From the NCBI RefSeq assembly GCF_019834675.1, contig NZ_JABUBU010000020.1:1-57594 (forward strand): DNA of 57,594 nt, in the 5' to 3' direction. Position 1 is the first letter of the stretch, and the number at the start of each line of letters is the position of its first letter. Positions 43,081-52,160 of the stretch are shown in pieces. A program made the position numbers and the translations under genes. The notes under the pieces were generated by a model, which worked only from the letters and a program-made list of their open reading frames with translations, was not told where the DNA came from and made no database searches. Source of the DNA: Rhodococcoides corynebacterioides (GTDB taxonomy: Bacteria; Actinomycetota; Actinomycetes; Mycobacteriales; Mycobacteriaceae).

Positions 43081-44241
43081 TCACGCCGGGAAATGGCACC
43101 GCACGCGAAACGTGGCGCCGACGCGGCCCGCCGCGAACGTCCCGCCGACGGCCTCCACCCGCTCGCGCAGTCCGGCCAGACCGCGGCCGAGTCCGTCGCC
43201 GGCGGCCTGCCCGTCGACGCCGTCGTTGACGATCTCGAGCACCCCCTCGCGCAGCGTGAGTTCGCATTCCGTCGCGGCCGGAGCGTGCTTCAGCACGTTG
43301 GTCACCGCCTCGCGGATCACCCACGCGGCGGCCTGCGACGCCGCCGGGTCCAGGTCGGCTCCGCCGTCGCCGTCGGCCTCGGCGAACACGCCGGCCGTGC
43401 GGAGCAGGACGAGCGCGTCGGCGAGTTCGGTGTCGAATTCGATGTCGTGGTACCCGCGCACCAGTGCGCGCATGTCGGCGAGGGCGCGCTGCGCCGTCCG
43501 CTGCGCGTCGCGGACGTGTGCGTCCTTCGCGGCGGCGTCGTCTCGCACGGACAGGGCCAGCTCACAGGTCAGGGCGATGGACGACAACGAGCGGCCCATG
43601 ACGTCGTGCAGGTCGCGGGAGAACCGGGACCGTTCCTGGTCGATGCTCATCCGGGCGATCTGTCGCCGGGCCGCGTCGAGTTCACGGACGTGGCGGAAGA
43701 TCCACATGGCCAGGCGGACGTAGAGGAAGTTGGCCGCGCCCAGCACCAGGAAGATCCAGAGCGCCCCCGGCGTGCCGGTGATCGGGAGGCACGCGGGGAC
43801 GAGAACGATCGTGGCCGCCGCACCCCACCGTGTCGACACCATGGACGCGGCGAAGGCGCCGCAGATCAACGGCAGGGTGCCGAGCCAGGCGAGCTGCGCG
43901 TAGGCCGCCTGGCCCACCACCGCGACGATCACCGCGCCCACGGCCACGACGCCGAGATACCAGGCCACCGCGCGTCGGAACGGTCGCGACTCTACGTGAC
44001 CGGGCACGGCCGCCCGCGTGATCAGCCAGGTCAGACCGAGCAGGGCCGCGAGTACGACGCCACAGCAGAGCCAGACCGCGGGCCGATCGAGCCGCAGGGG
44101 GGTCCGCCACATCAGCGGGAGCACCGTTCCCCACGACATGACGTAGAGCGTCGCTGCGACGTAGAGGCTGCCGACGCGGGTGTAGTTCGTCACCGGTGGC
44201 CGCACCACCGGCTCGCGGGAGTCGGACGGGTGATTCGTCAT
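43081..44241 (-). CDS. NarL/DesK-type sensor histidine kinase
   Basis: 386 residues from ATG 44241. The N-terminal 165 or so carry about five hydrophobic membrane segments. A HisKA_3 dimerisation segment follows with the phospho-acceptor His in SRDLHDVMGRSL (near residue 210), then a short HATPase domain (REAVTNVLKHA; NDGVDG; GRGLAGLRERVEAVGG). It would autophosphorylate and pass phosphate to the response regulator at 44582-45187. An in-frame start at 44313 would add 24 residues lacking membrane or kinase features, so I prefer 44241. The signal is unknown; the linked exporter suggests envelope or toxin stress (inference). Confidence 0.92.
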   Translation of the reverse strand: MTNHPSDSREPVVRPPVTNYTRVGSLYVAATLYVMSWGTVLPLMWRTPLRLDRPAVWLCCGVVLAALLGLTWLITRAAVPGHVESRPFRRAVAWYLGVVAVGAVIVAVVGQAAYAQLAWLGTLPLICGAFAASMVSTRWGAAATIVLVPACLPITGTPGALWIFLVLGAANFLYVRLAMWIFRHVRELDAARRQIARMSIDQERSRFSRDLHDVMGRSLSSIALTCELALSVRDDAAAKDAHVRDAQRTAQRALADMRALVRGYHDIEFDTELADALVLLRTAGVFAEADGDGGADLDPAASQAAAWVIREAVTNVLKHAPAATECELTLREGVLEIVNDGVDGQAAGDGLGRGLAGLRERVEAVGGTFAAGRVGATFRVRCHFPA

Positions 44242-44339
44242 ACCGGAGTCCTGACCGGCCTCACTACCCGGCGGGGTCCGCTCCGAGCAGGGTCGAGAGG
44301 GACGGATCGACACCCTCCGAGAAGGGAAGGACGCGCACC

Positions 44340-44573
44340 ATGTCGCATTTCACCGAGGACGTCATGAAGTTCGGACCCGCCCCGACGCTCGCCCGCGAAA
44401 TCCCCGTGGCCGTCGCGAACCTGCTCGTCAGCGCGCTGGCGCTGGCGATCGTCTACGCCGTCGGCGGCGGCGCGGACACGATGTTCGTCGTGCTCGCCGT
44501 CGTCCTGGTGGCCTACGGCCTCGGCCGCCCGCTGTACGTCGCGCTGCGCGGCAATCGGCCGGCGCACGGCTGA
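44340..44573 (+). CDS. Small two-helix membrane protein
   Basis: 77 residues, starting at ATG 44340 after GAAGGGAAGG. After a polar 20-residue start it has two hydrophobic stretches (VAVANLLVSALALAIVYAV and MFVVLAVVLVAYGLG), so it is probably an inner-membrane protein with both ends on the same side. I do not recognise a family. It lies on the opposite strand between the kinase and the response regulator, diverging from the kinase and stopping 8 bases from the regulator's stop. It could be a target or accessory of the two-component system. Confidence 0.75.
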   Translation: MSHFTEDVMKFGPAPTLAREIPVAVANLLVSALALAIVYAVGGGADTMFVVLAVVLVAYGLGRPLYVALRGNRPAHG

Positions 44574-44581
44574 CGCGCCGG

Positions 44582-45187
44582 TCACACCCACCCCTTCTGC
44601 ACGGCCATCCGAGCGGCCTCGTGCCGATTGCGTGCGCCGAGAGCGGACATCGCGGACGACAGGTAGTTCCGGACGGTTCCCACCGCCAGATGGAGCTCCT
44701 CCGCGATGTCCGCGACCGGCGTGCCCGGAAGCACCAGACGCAGCACCTCGATCTCCCTCGTGCTCAACGGATTCTGCGGTGCGCTGAGGACGCTCGCCGC
44801 GAGCTGCGGGTCGACGTAGGACTGCCCGCGCGCAACCTTGCCGATGATGTCCGCCAGCTCGTCCACCGCGGTGGCCTTGGTGACGTAGCCGCTCGCGCCG
44901 GCGTTCATGGCGTCGCGCATCGTCGAGGGGGCCACGCTCGCGGTGAGGATCACGACCTTCACTCCCAGGGGTGCGAGGACCGCGCACGCCTCGATGCCGC
45001 TCATCACGGGCATGTCCGCGTCGAGCAGCGCGATGTCCGGCCGGTGGGCCTTGGCCAGAGCGACGGCCTCCGCTCCGTCGGCCGCTCCGCCGACGACGGA
45101 CAGGCCCGGACGCAGGCCGATCAGTTCGACCAGTGCGGAGCGGATGGTCACCTCGTCGTCCGCCACCACGATGCGGACGTCCCCCAC
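44582..45187 (-). CDS. NarL/LuxR-family response regulator
   Basis: 201 residues. The receiver domain has the acidic pair in VVADDE, phospho-Asp near residue 56 (IALLDADMPVMSG) and Lys near residue 104 (YVTKA). A LuxR-type helix-turn-helix follows (LSTREIEVLRLV, VADIAEELHLAVGTVRNYL). I place the start at GTG 45187, with GGGAGGGG just upstream, because the receiver begins there; the frame continues 29 codons further without recognisable sequence. It pairs with the kinase at 43081-44241 and is divergent from the ABC transporter, which it may control. Confidence 0.93.
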   Translation of the reverse strand: MGDVRIVVADDEVTIRSALVELIGLRPGLSVVGGAADGAEAVALAKAHRPDIALLDADMPVMSGIEACAVLAPLGVKVVILTASVAPSTMRDAMNAGASGYVTKATAVDELADIIGKVARGQSYVDPQLAASVLSAPQNPLSTREIEVLRLVLPGTPVADIAEELHLAVGTVRNYLSSAMSALGARNRHEAARMAVQKGWV

Positions 45188-45331
45188 TCGGTCCCCTCCC
45201 GTCGCCACCCGCCCAGTATCGCCCGAGGACGACGGCACACGGAGTCGGACCGGGGCACACATGACAAAGCTCATGCGAGACCGGCTGGAACGGCACTACT
45301 CGCCGTGACGGCGGTCGCCGAGTATCGAGCC

Positions 45332-46351
45332 ATGACCGAGTCGACTCACCCCGAGAACGCGACCACGGCACCTCCCCCCGACGCCGTGGTCCACGCCGCC
45401 GGCCTCGACTTCCACTACGACGGGTACCACGCCGTGCGCGACGTGTCGTTGACCGTGCGCCGCGGCGAGATCGTCGCGCTGCTGGGCACCAACGGCGCGG
45501 GCAAGACGACGACGCTCGAGATTCTGCAGGGCTTCCGGGAGCGATCCGGAGGCGACCTGGCGGTGTTCGGCGTCGATCCGTTCCGCGACCCCGCGGAGAT
45601 TCGCGCCCGCACCGGGGTGGTGCTGCAGGAGGCGGGACACTTCGGCGAGATCAGCGTCCGCGCCGAGCTCACGATGTGGTCTCGGCTGTCGAGCCGCACC
45701 GATTCCGTCGACCGCGTGCTGGGGCTGGTCGATCTCACGCACCGCAGCGAGAACCGGGTGGACTCGCTCTCCGGTGGCGAGCGCCGACGGCTCGATCTGG
45801 CCATGGCCATCTGGGGCGCACCGGAACTCATCGTGCTCGACGAGCCGACCACCGGCCTCGACCCGGAATCCCGGCGCACGTTGTGGAGCCTCGTCCGCGA
45901 CCTGCGCGACGCCGGCACCACCATCGTCCTCACGACGCACTACCTCGAGGAAGCCGAGGAGCTGGCCGACGTGGTGGCGATCATGCACCAGGGCGCGCTG
46001 GCCGTGCACGGCACGCTGGACGAGGTGCTCGCGACCCGTCCGTCGCGCATCCAGGTCGACGTCCGGCCCGTCGACGGCGAGCGCCTGATCGCCGCCGCCC
46101 CCGCCGGGGTCACCGCCGCGTGGAACGACGCGCGTCGGCCCGCCGACGCCGGTCTGCGTGCGCTGGAGGTGGTCTCGGACGATCAGCAGGCCGCATTGTC
46201 GTGGCTGATCCGCACGGCCGACCACGAGCGCATGGTCCTCGGCCCCCTGCGGGCGAGCCCAGCGTCGCTCGACGAGGTCTTCCACCACGTCCGCAACTCG
46301 ACCACCGACCCGGCAACCCCCGACCACAAGACGAGCGAGGTGTCCCGATGA
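45332..46351 (+). CDS. ABC transporter ATP-binding protein (ABC-2 exporter)
   Basis: A 339-residue ATPase of the drug/daunorubicin-type export family. Walker A is GTNGAGKTT (about 52-60), the signature is LSGGE (about 146-150), Walker B is LIVLDEP (about 166-172) and the H-loop is in TTHYLEEAEELAD. A C-terminal extension of about 90 residues follows, as is usual for ABC-2 exporters. The stop overlaps the permease start by four bases (ATGA). There is no obvious ribosome binding site before ATG 45332. It is divergent from the response regulator across 144 bases and is the likely output of that system. The substrate is unknown. Confidence 0.95.
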   Translation: MTESTHPENATTAPPPDAVVHAAGLDFHYDGYHAVRDVSLTVRRGEIVALLGTNGAGKTTTLEILQGFRERSGGDLAVFGVDPFRDPAEIRARTGVVLQEAGHFGEISVRAELTMWSRLSSRTDSVDRVLGLVDLTHRSENRVDSLSGGERRRLDLAMAIWGAPELIVLDEPTTGLDPESRRTLWSLVRDLRDAGTTIVLTTHYLEEAEELADVVAIMHQGALAVHGTLDEVLATRPSRIQVDVRPVDGERLIAAAPAGVTAAWNDARRPADAGLRALEVVSDDQQAALSWLIRTADHERMVLGPLRASPASLDEVFHHVRNSTTDPATPDHKTSEVSR

Positions 46352-47163
46352 CCGCCACCGTCTCCACCCTCCCCACCACAGCGTCCTCGGGGCGCTCGCG
46401 TCGCCTGTCCGGCTGGACCCGCACGCGTCGGCAGATCGCGTTCGAGACGTCGATGGTCTTCCGGCAACGGAACACGTTGCTCGCGACGCTGCTCGCGCCG
46501 GTGTTCGTGCTCTTCTTCCCCATCGTGTCCCGGCCCGAGGACGCGACCGGATGGACCATGCTCATGGCGCCCATGACGGTGCTGGTGCTGGTGTTCTCGG
46601 TCTACATCAACGGCGCCACCATCGTCGCGGCCCGGCGAGAATCGCAGCTGTTCAAGCGGTTACGCACCTCGGAGCTCACTCCGACGCAGTTGATCGTCTC
46701 GATGATGGTGCCGCTGGTGCTGCTCGGACTGGTGCAGGTGGGCATCGTCGTCGCGGGAGTCGCCGTGCTCGGCGGCCCGTTGCCGGCCGATCCTGCTCTG
46801 GTCGCGGCGGCGGCCCTGGCGACGGCGCTGCTGTCGGTGACCGCCGGCGTCGCCGTCGGGTCGGTGTCCCCGAACAGCGAGCGCGTGCAGTACTCGGTGA
46901 TGCCGCTGCTGCTGCTCGCGGCGATCGGGTCGAACCTCGTCGTCGCCCCGAACGTGGACCCGGGCCTGCGCAGCTACCTGCTCTTCGCACCCTTCACCGG
47001 AGCGGTGGACCTGGTGGCCCGCGCGGGCGAGTCGGTGCCGGTCCTCGCGGACACTCCACTTCCCGTGTCGCCCATCGTGTTCGACCTCGGCATCACCGGG
47101 TTCTGGATCGTGGCGCTGGGGTTCCTGGCCTTCGTCACCTGGCGGTGGGAACCGCGGGGATGA
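46348..47163 (+). CDS. ABC-2 type transporter permease
   Basis: 271 residues with about six hydrophobic segments, the normal size for an ABC-2 permease. A basic N-terminal 35 residues precede TLLAPVFVLFFPI. ARRESQLFKRLRTSELTPTQ is the cytoplasmic coupling segment typical of these exporters. It is coupled to the ATPase by a four-base overlap and forms the membrane half of the same exporter. It stops four bases from the convergent GAF regulator gene. The substrate cannot be read from sequence. Confidence 0.93.
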   Translation: MTATVSTLPTTASSGRSRRLSGWTRTRRQIAFETSMVFRQRNTLLATLLAPVFVLFFPIVSRPEDATGWTMLMAPMTVLVLVFSVYINGATIVAARRESQLFKRLRTSELTPTQLIVSMMVPLVLLGLVQVGIVVAGVAVLGGPLPADPALVAAAALATALLSVTAGVAVGSVSPNSERVQYSVMPLLLLAAIGSNLVVAPNVDPGLRSYLLFAPFTGAVDLVARAGESVPVLADTPLPVSPIVFDLGITGFWIVALGFLAFVTWRWEPRG

Positions 47164-47167
47164 CGGT

Positions 47168-48424
47168 CTAGACCCCGAGCAACCGCAGCCGCGCCTCGAC
47201 CTGCGCGTGGAGCGCCGACGCCGGGTCGAGGGTGTGCAGGTACGCCTCCATCGCCCGGGCGTCGTCGCGGCCGTGCACGGAGGCCGTCCAGCGCGCGAGG
47301 AGCACCGGGTCTCCGCACCGCAGCAGCGCCGCCTGCATCCGCACCCGCAGTTCGTCGCGGAGCTCCTCGATACCGGGGGCGTACGACGACGGCAGGACGG
47401 CACCGGTGTAGAGCCGCAGCGCGGTCTCGACGTCGCCGCGATCGAGGGCGGCGCGGACGTCCTCGACGTCGGAGGTGAGCGTCCCCACCAATCGGTAGGG
47501 TCGCGAGGCGAGGCCGTCGGCCCCGAAAACCTTGCGCAGACGGGACATCTCGGCTCGGACGGTCACCGAGTCGAGGTCGTTCTCGTCGAGCAGCACGGCG
47601 AGGTGGTCGGCGCCGAGGCCCTCCGGATGGGTCTGCAGGAGCAGCAGCATCTCCGCGTGACGGCCGGACAGCGGAACCCGCTCCCCGCCGCGCACCAGGG
47701 TGGGACGGGCGGTGCCCAACACCTCGAGGCGCGGCCCCGCGGTCTCGAGGCGCGGGGACTCCAGCAGCCGCAGACGCAGTTCGGATTCGGCGGCGGCGAC
47801 GGTGGCGCGCACCAGCTGCAGCACCTCCGGCACCGCCACCCGCGGGCCGCCGGTGATGTCGATGGCGCCGAGGATCCGGCCGGTGAGCGGATCGTGCACC
47901 GGGGCGGCGCTGCAGCTCCAGTCCTGGACGGGTCGGGCGAAATGCTCGGCGGCGAAGATCTGCACGCAGTGGTCGACGGCCAACGCCGTGCCGGGGGCGT
48001 TGGTGCCCATCCGGCTCTCGCTCCAGTCGGTGCCCTCGGCGAAGTTCATGGCGTGGGCCCGATCCTTGGCGACGGTGTCGCCCTCCACCCACAACAACCG
48101 ACCCGACGCGTCGGTGATGGCGACGAGCAGGCCGGTGTCGGCGGCGTCCTCGACGAGGAGCTTGCGGACGACGGGTCGGATCAACGACATCGGATGTTCG
48201 GTGCGATAGCGCTCGAGCGACGCGGCGTCCATGGCGTCGTCGGCCGCGCGATCCGGATCGACGCCCATGGTGCGGCTGCGACGCCACGATTCCAGCACGA
48301 CCGACCGCACCGAGCTGTCCGTCCCGCTGGGACGCTCGAGGAAGGTCTCGTGCGCCCGCGACACCGTCCGGGCCAGGGCGGTCGGGTCCTCGCCGGGGCG
48401 AACAGCGACCCACGGGTTGGTCAC
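47168..48424 (-). CDS. AcoR-like GAF-domain transcriptional regulator
   Basis: 418 residues. The N-terminal half resembles the sensor part of AcoR-type activators: ESWRRSRTMGVDPD, a GAF domain about residues 90-230 (LLVAITDASGRLLWVEGD, GTDWSESRMGTNAPGTAL, ARPVQDWSCSAAPVHDP). In place of the AAA+ and Fis parts of sigma-54 activators it has a winged-helix segment (SGRHAEMLLLLQTHPEGL ... VTVRAEMSRLRKVFG), so it should act with ordinary sigma factors. Such regulators often sit near alcohol or aldehyde dehydrogenase genes. I chose GTG 48424, with GAGAGGAG six bases upstream, over a start 36 bases earlier. An operator-like palindrome lies at 48458-48479. Confidence 0.88.
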   Translation of the reverse strand: MTNPWVAVRPGEDPTALARTVSRAHETFLERPSGTDSSVRSVVLESWRRSRTMGVDPDRAADDAMDAASLERYRTEHPMSLIRPVVRKLLVEDAADTGLLVAITDASGRLLWVEGDTVAKDRAHAMNFAEGTDWSESRMGTNAPGTALAVDHCVQIFAAEHFARPVQDWSCSAAPVHDPLTGRILGAIDITGGPRVAVPEVLQLVRATVAAAESELRLRLLESPRLETAGPRLEVLGTARPTLVRGGERVPLSGRHAEMLLLLQTHPEGLGADHLAVLLDENDLDSVTVRAEMSRLRKVFGADGLASRPYRLVGTLTSDVEDVRAALDRGDVETALRLYTGAVLPSSYAPGIEELRDELRVRMQAALLRCGDPVLLARWTASVHGRDDARAMEAYLHTLDPASALHAQVEARLRLLGV

Positions 48425-48457
48425 GTGCGCTCCTCTCGGGACCGGGGTGTACCGCTC

Positions 48458-48479
48458 CACTGTAACTCAGCTCACAGTG
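48458..48479. promoter_or_regulatory. Operator-like palindrome upstream of the GAF regulator
   Basis: CACTGT-N10-ACAGTG is a perfect 6-bp inverted repeat, with one further matching pair inside. It lies 34-55 bases upstream of GTG 48424, between the mftG stop and the regulator gene. TGT-N10-ACA spacing is typical of dimeric activators, so autoregulation is plausible. Confidence 0.45.
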
Positions 48480-48484
48480 TCGAT

Positions 48485-49990
48485 TCATCGTCCTCGGCGA
48501 ACGGCAGCCGACCGGTCGGCCTCGGCGACCAGCATCTCCGTCGCCCGGTGGGCGGCCATGATCACCGTGGCGTGGGGCCCGCGCGTCGGGACCGCAGGGA
48601 ACATCGACGCGTCCACGACGGCCAGTCCCGACACCCCGAACACCCGGCAGGACGAGTCGACGACGGCGAGCGGGTCGTCGTCCGCTCCCATCCGAGCGCT
48701 GCCGACGGTGTGCAGCGCGGCACCCGGAGGCAGGGGCGCGTCGAGGGCGGTGGTGACGTGGTCGACGACCTCGGCCATCTCCGGCCGACCGAGAAGATCG
48801 TGCGCCAACGCCACCCCGTCGACGAGTGCTCGCCGGTCGGCATCGGCGACGGGATGGTCGACGCGCGGTGCGGCGAACGGGTCGGCGGAGAGCGGGACGA
48901 CGGACCCGAGGGGTTCGGCGACCATCGCCGCGACTCCGATCACGGGATCGCCGGGCGGAACTCCGTCGATCAGTCGGTCGAACGATGTGGAATAGCAGCG
49001 TAATTCGACAGGACCCGCCTCCAGCACCACCTCCAGGGGGGTGCGCCAGGTCTGGGCGACCCGGCGCGGCCGGTACGCTTCCGCCACCTCCGGTGGCCGA
49101 TAGGCGACAGCCACCTCCGGGTGATCGCCGACCCCCACGCCCACCCCGGGCCGGTCGACGACGACGTCGACCCCGATGCCGCGCAGGGTCTCTCGCGGTC
49201 CGATGCCGGAGTGCATCAGTACGGTGGCGGTCCGTACCGTACCGGCGGCGAGGATCACGCGGTCCGCGCCAACGGTGAACGCGCCGTGCACATCTCGACC
49301 CGACACCCCGACGACGCGGCCCGCGACCACGTCCACCCGCGCCACCACCGCCTCGCCGCGCACCTCGACGAGACCGGCGACGGGCGCCAGGAACGCCTCC
49401 GCGGCGGACACCCGCCGTCCACCGGCCACGTTGGACGGCACCGCGCCCACCCCGTCGCCGGCATCCGCCGCGTTCAGATCGTCGAGATCCCGGTGGCCGG
49501 CGGCCGTCGCGGCGCGACGGAACGCGTCCGCCACGGGGGCGACGACGGCGCGCGAGACCGGCATCGGCCCGTCCGTTCCGTGCCCGGGCCGGTCGCCCAG
49601 GTCGAGGTCGGTCTCGATGCGGCGGAACCCCTCGGCGACGACGTCGGCCGACCACCGATCCCGAGGCCACCGCGCGAAGTCCGCGAGGGGGGCACGAACG
49701 AAGTACGCGCCGTTCACCGCACTCGACCCGCCGAGCACCCGGCCGCGGGTCCCGACGACGTCGCGCGCGCCGTCCACTCGCGTCGTGATCGGGTCGACGT
49801 ACCGGGACGACGGCCCGATCGGCAGACGCCGCGCGTCGGTCAGCTCCGTCATGGACAACCCCGGATCGGACAGCAGGGCCATGGTGGTCGACCCCGCTTC
49901 GAGCAGCATCACGGACGCGCCGGCGCGGGCGAACCCCGCTGCGGCAACGCATCCCGCGCTTCCGCCACCGACCACGACGACATCCGGCAC
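48485..49990 (-). CDS. mftG: Mycofactocin-associated GMC oxidoreductase MftG
   Basis: 501 residues of the FAD-dependent glucose-methanol-choline family. The N-terminal FAD fold is VVVVGGGSAGC; GRVLGGSSAVNGAYFVR is the first GMC signature. Near the C-terminus ALHTVGSARMG and GPHATVIMAAHRATEML carry the conserved active-site histidines. Known work on MftG links it to reoxidising reduced mycofactocin and passing electrons to the respiratory chain, needed for growth on ethanol. I start at GTG 49990, five bases after the mftF stop and directly before the FAD motif. It is the last gene of the operon. Confidence 0.92.
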   Translation of the reverse strand: MPDVVVVGGGSAGCVAAAGFARAGASVMLLEAGSTTMALLSDPGLSMTELTDARRLPIGPSSRYVDPITTRVDGARDVVGTRGRVLGGSSAVNGAYFVRAPLADFARWPRDRWSADVVAEGFRRIETDLDLGDRPGHGTDGPMPVSRAVVAPVADAFRRAATAAGHRDLDDLNAADAGDGVGAVPSNVAGGRRVSAAEAFLAPVAGLVEVRGEAVVARVDVVAGRVVGVSGRDVHGAFTVGADRVILAAGTVRTATVLMHSGIGPRETLRGIGVDVVVDRPGVGVGVGDHPEVAVAYRPPEVAEAYRPRRVAQTWRTPLEVVLEAGPVELRCYSTSFDRLIDGVPPGDPVIGVAAMVAEPLGSVVPLSADPFAAPRVDHPVADADRRALVDGVALAHDLLGRPEMAEVVDHVTTALDAPLPPGAALHTVGSARMGADDDPLAVVDSSCRVFGVSGLAVVDASMFPAVPTRGPHATVIMAAHRATEMLVAEADRSAAVRRGR

Positions 49991-49995
49991 GCGAA

Positions 49996-51438
49996 CTACC
50001 CGACGAGCTTGGGCATCAGGGGGCGGTGGTCTCGCTCGGTCACCGCGCCGAGCCACAGTCCGGTGCCGTAGGCGACGTCGTCGAGACGCTTGTAGGTCAC
50101 GTAGGACACCGGGCCCAGTCCGCCGGGCTCACGATGGGACGCCCAGTCGCGCAGACCCTCCGCGAGCGCGATCGCCACGGCGAGACGCCGGATGCGTCGG
50201 GAGAGAAGGATGGCGAGCAGAGTGATCGGCCAGTAGTGGCGCACCACCGCGGACGCCAGCTGCCAGGCGCCACCGACGAAACCACGCGCGGCGAAGACCG
50301 CGGCCAGGCGGGTGGGGTGATCGAGATCGGCGAACACCCGTCGCAGCCGACCGATGGTCACGGCCATGGTGATCACGGCGCCGAGCAGGCCGGTTCGGGT
50401 GCCCGTGGCCGTCATCAGCAATGCCGCGAGGGTGGGAACGGACATCACGACCGGGGGCACCTTGCCCTCGTGTCGAGCGGCCAGGGACACCGCACCCGTA
50501 CCGTAGAAAAGCTTGCGCGCGAACCACTCTCGCAGTGTCACGCGGTGATCGTGGGCCACCCGCGCCACCGGCTCGTACCGCAACCGCCACCCCGCGTCCT
50601 GCAGGCGCCAGCACAGATCGACGTCCTCGGCGACGTGCATGTCGGGATCGAATCCGCCGCACTCGTGCACGGCCCGTCGGCGCACCACGACGGCGGCACT
50701 CGGCACGTAGGACACGGGACCACCGGCACGAACCGGTCCCTCCCGCCGGCCCAGGTCGAGCGACGACCGGGCGTGCTCGTAGCGGGCGAGCGCGCTGCCC
50801 TCCGGTTCGAGCGCGACGATGCGCGGCGCCACCAGCCCCACCGACGGGTCGGAGAAGTGGCTCAGCACCACCTCGAGCCACCCCTTCCGGGGCACCACGT
50901 CGGAGTCGAGGAACGCCACGAAATCGGTGCCGGCCGCGCCCAGTCCCGTGTTGCGGGCTGCGGCCGGGCCGCGGGCCGACTCGTGCCGCACCACGGTGAC
51001 CGACGGGGCGGCCGGGTCGTCGCCGAACCCGGCGGGCACCTCGATCGGCACCGACGACCCGTCGTCCACCACGACGACGCGCAGTCCCCGCAGCGACTTC
51101 AGCAGCCGGTGCAGCCCGTCACGGTTGTCCTTGACCGGCACCACCACCGTGACGTCGGCGGCGGAGGGGACGGACATCGGGCGAGGATTGGCGACACCGG
51201 AATCGAGCAGGCGACGGGCGACGACGGCGGAATCGGGATCGCTCACCCGCAAAAACCCGTCGCCGATCATCGCCGCGGCCTCGGGCGCCAAGGTCACCAT
51301 GCGAGGCGGCGACCCGCCGATCAGAACGCGACCACCGGACAGCGAGCGCACCCTCGGGTCGATCCGGACGCCGAATCCGTCGGGTAGTCGACCGTCACGC
51401 ATCGGGTCATCGTAAGCAACCGGATCGGGATTTGTCAT
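49996..51438 (-). CDS. mftF: Mycofactocin glycosyltransferase MftF
   Basis: 480 residues. A short N-terminal region ([24 protein letters not shown]) typical of MftF precedes a GT2 glycosyltransferase domain: [29 protein letters not shown], the DSD metal site in [11 protein letters not shown], and the EDVDLCWRL motif. Hydrophobic segments near the C-terminus suggest membrane attachment. MftF adds the glucose chain to (pre)mycofactocin. The start is ATG 51438; the GGGAG before it is only two bases away, so ATG 51402 is an alternative. It follows mftE by 32 bases. Confidence 0.93.
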   Translation of the reverse strand: MTNPDPVAYDDPMRDGRLPDGFGVRIDPRVRSLSGGRVLIGGSPPRMVTLAPEAAAMIGDGFLRVSDPDSAVVARRLLDSGVANPRPMSVPSAADVTVVVPVKDNRDGLHRLLKSLRGLRVVVVDDGSSVPIEVPAGFGDDPAAPSVTVVRHESARGPAAARNTGLGAAGTDFVAFLDSDVVPRKGWLEVVLSHFSDPSVGLVAPRIVALEPEGSALARYEHARSSLDLGRREGPVRAGGPVSYVPSAAVVVRRRAVHECGGFDPDMHVAEDVDLCWRLQDAGWRLRYEPVARVAHDHRVTLREWFARKLFYGTGAVSLAARHEGKVPPVVMSVPTLAALLMTATGTRTGLLGAVITMAVTIGRLRRVFADLDHPTRLAAVFAARGFVGGAWQLASAVVRHYWPITLLAILLSRRIRRLAVAIALAEGLRDWASHREPGGLGPVSYVTYKRLDDVAYGTGLWLGAVTERDHRPLMPKLVG

Positions 51439-51470
51439 AGCTCCCTCGACATCGGGAACCGCGATCGGAA

Positions 51471-52160
51471 TCAGTGCAGCACGGCGCGGTCGTCGGGTGT
51501 CCACCGATCGACGGACACTCGGAAGCGGTGCCGCAGCTCGGTGAGAAGGCGCGTGCCCTCGGCGGCGTTCGCGCCCGTCGGATCGCCCAGCACACCGGTG
51601 GGCGAGACACCCGCGACCCCCTCGACTCTCAAGCGGTCCATGAGGTTCGTCACCGGATCCGTCACCCCCGCCTCGGCCGCGTCGACCCGGACCGACCGGG
51701 GATCGAGGTGCAGGAGCAGCGAGGTCTCGGTCCGGCCGGCGTGCGCGTCGGCGCCCGGGATCGCGCACGGAAACCACGCGGCGTCGCGCCCCTCGTGGCG
51801 TAGCAGCGTCACGGCGTCACGCAGGGCGCGGCCGTTGCCGCCGTGGCCGTTCACGAACACCACCCGCTCGGCCCACCGGAACGCCGACCGTCCGTACTCG
51901 ACCACGACGGAGGTGAGCACGTCGAGTCCGATCGACACCGTGCCGCGAAAACCCTCGTGCTCCCCGCTGGCGCCGTAGGCGATCGCGGGGGCCACCAGAC
52001 CGCCTCGCACCGTCTCCGTGACGGCCTCGGCGACCGCCGCCGCGATGCGGGTGTCGGTGTCGAGCGGCAGGTGCGGGCCGTGCTGTTCCACCGATCCGAC
52101 GGGCACCGCGACGGTTCCGCCGGGCACGTCCGTCCAGACCCGCTCGCCGAGAGAGGTCAC
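51471..52160 (-). CDS. mftE: Mycofactocin peptidase MftE (creatininase family)
   Basis: 229 residues. Metal-binding motifs of the creatininase fold are clear: [38 protein letters not shown] and the AHAGRTETS stretch. MftE cleaves the MftC-modified MftA peptide and releases the C-terminal Val-Tyr-derived core. The GTG start overlaps the stop of the alarmone-synthetase gene by four bases (GTGA), so its translation is coupled to that unusual insertion in the operon. Confidence 0.95.
   Translation of the reverse strand: MTSLGERVWTDVPGGTVAVPVGSVEQHGPHLPLDTDTRIAAAVAEAVTETVRGGLVAPAIAYGASGEHEGFRGTVSIGLDVLTSVVVEYGRSAFRWAERVVFVNGHGGNGRALRDAVTLLRHEGRDAAWFPCAIPGADAHAGRTETSLLLHLDPRSVRVDAAEAGVTDPVTNLMDRLRVEGVAGVSPTGVLGDPTGANAAEGTRLLTELRHRFRVSVDRWTPDDRAVLH

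Noticed and set aside
47207..49003. Plus-strand 598-codon frame opposite the GAF regulator and mftG
   Set aside because: It spans two genuine minus-strand genes and their spacer without any domain.
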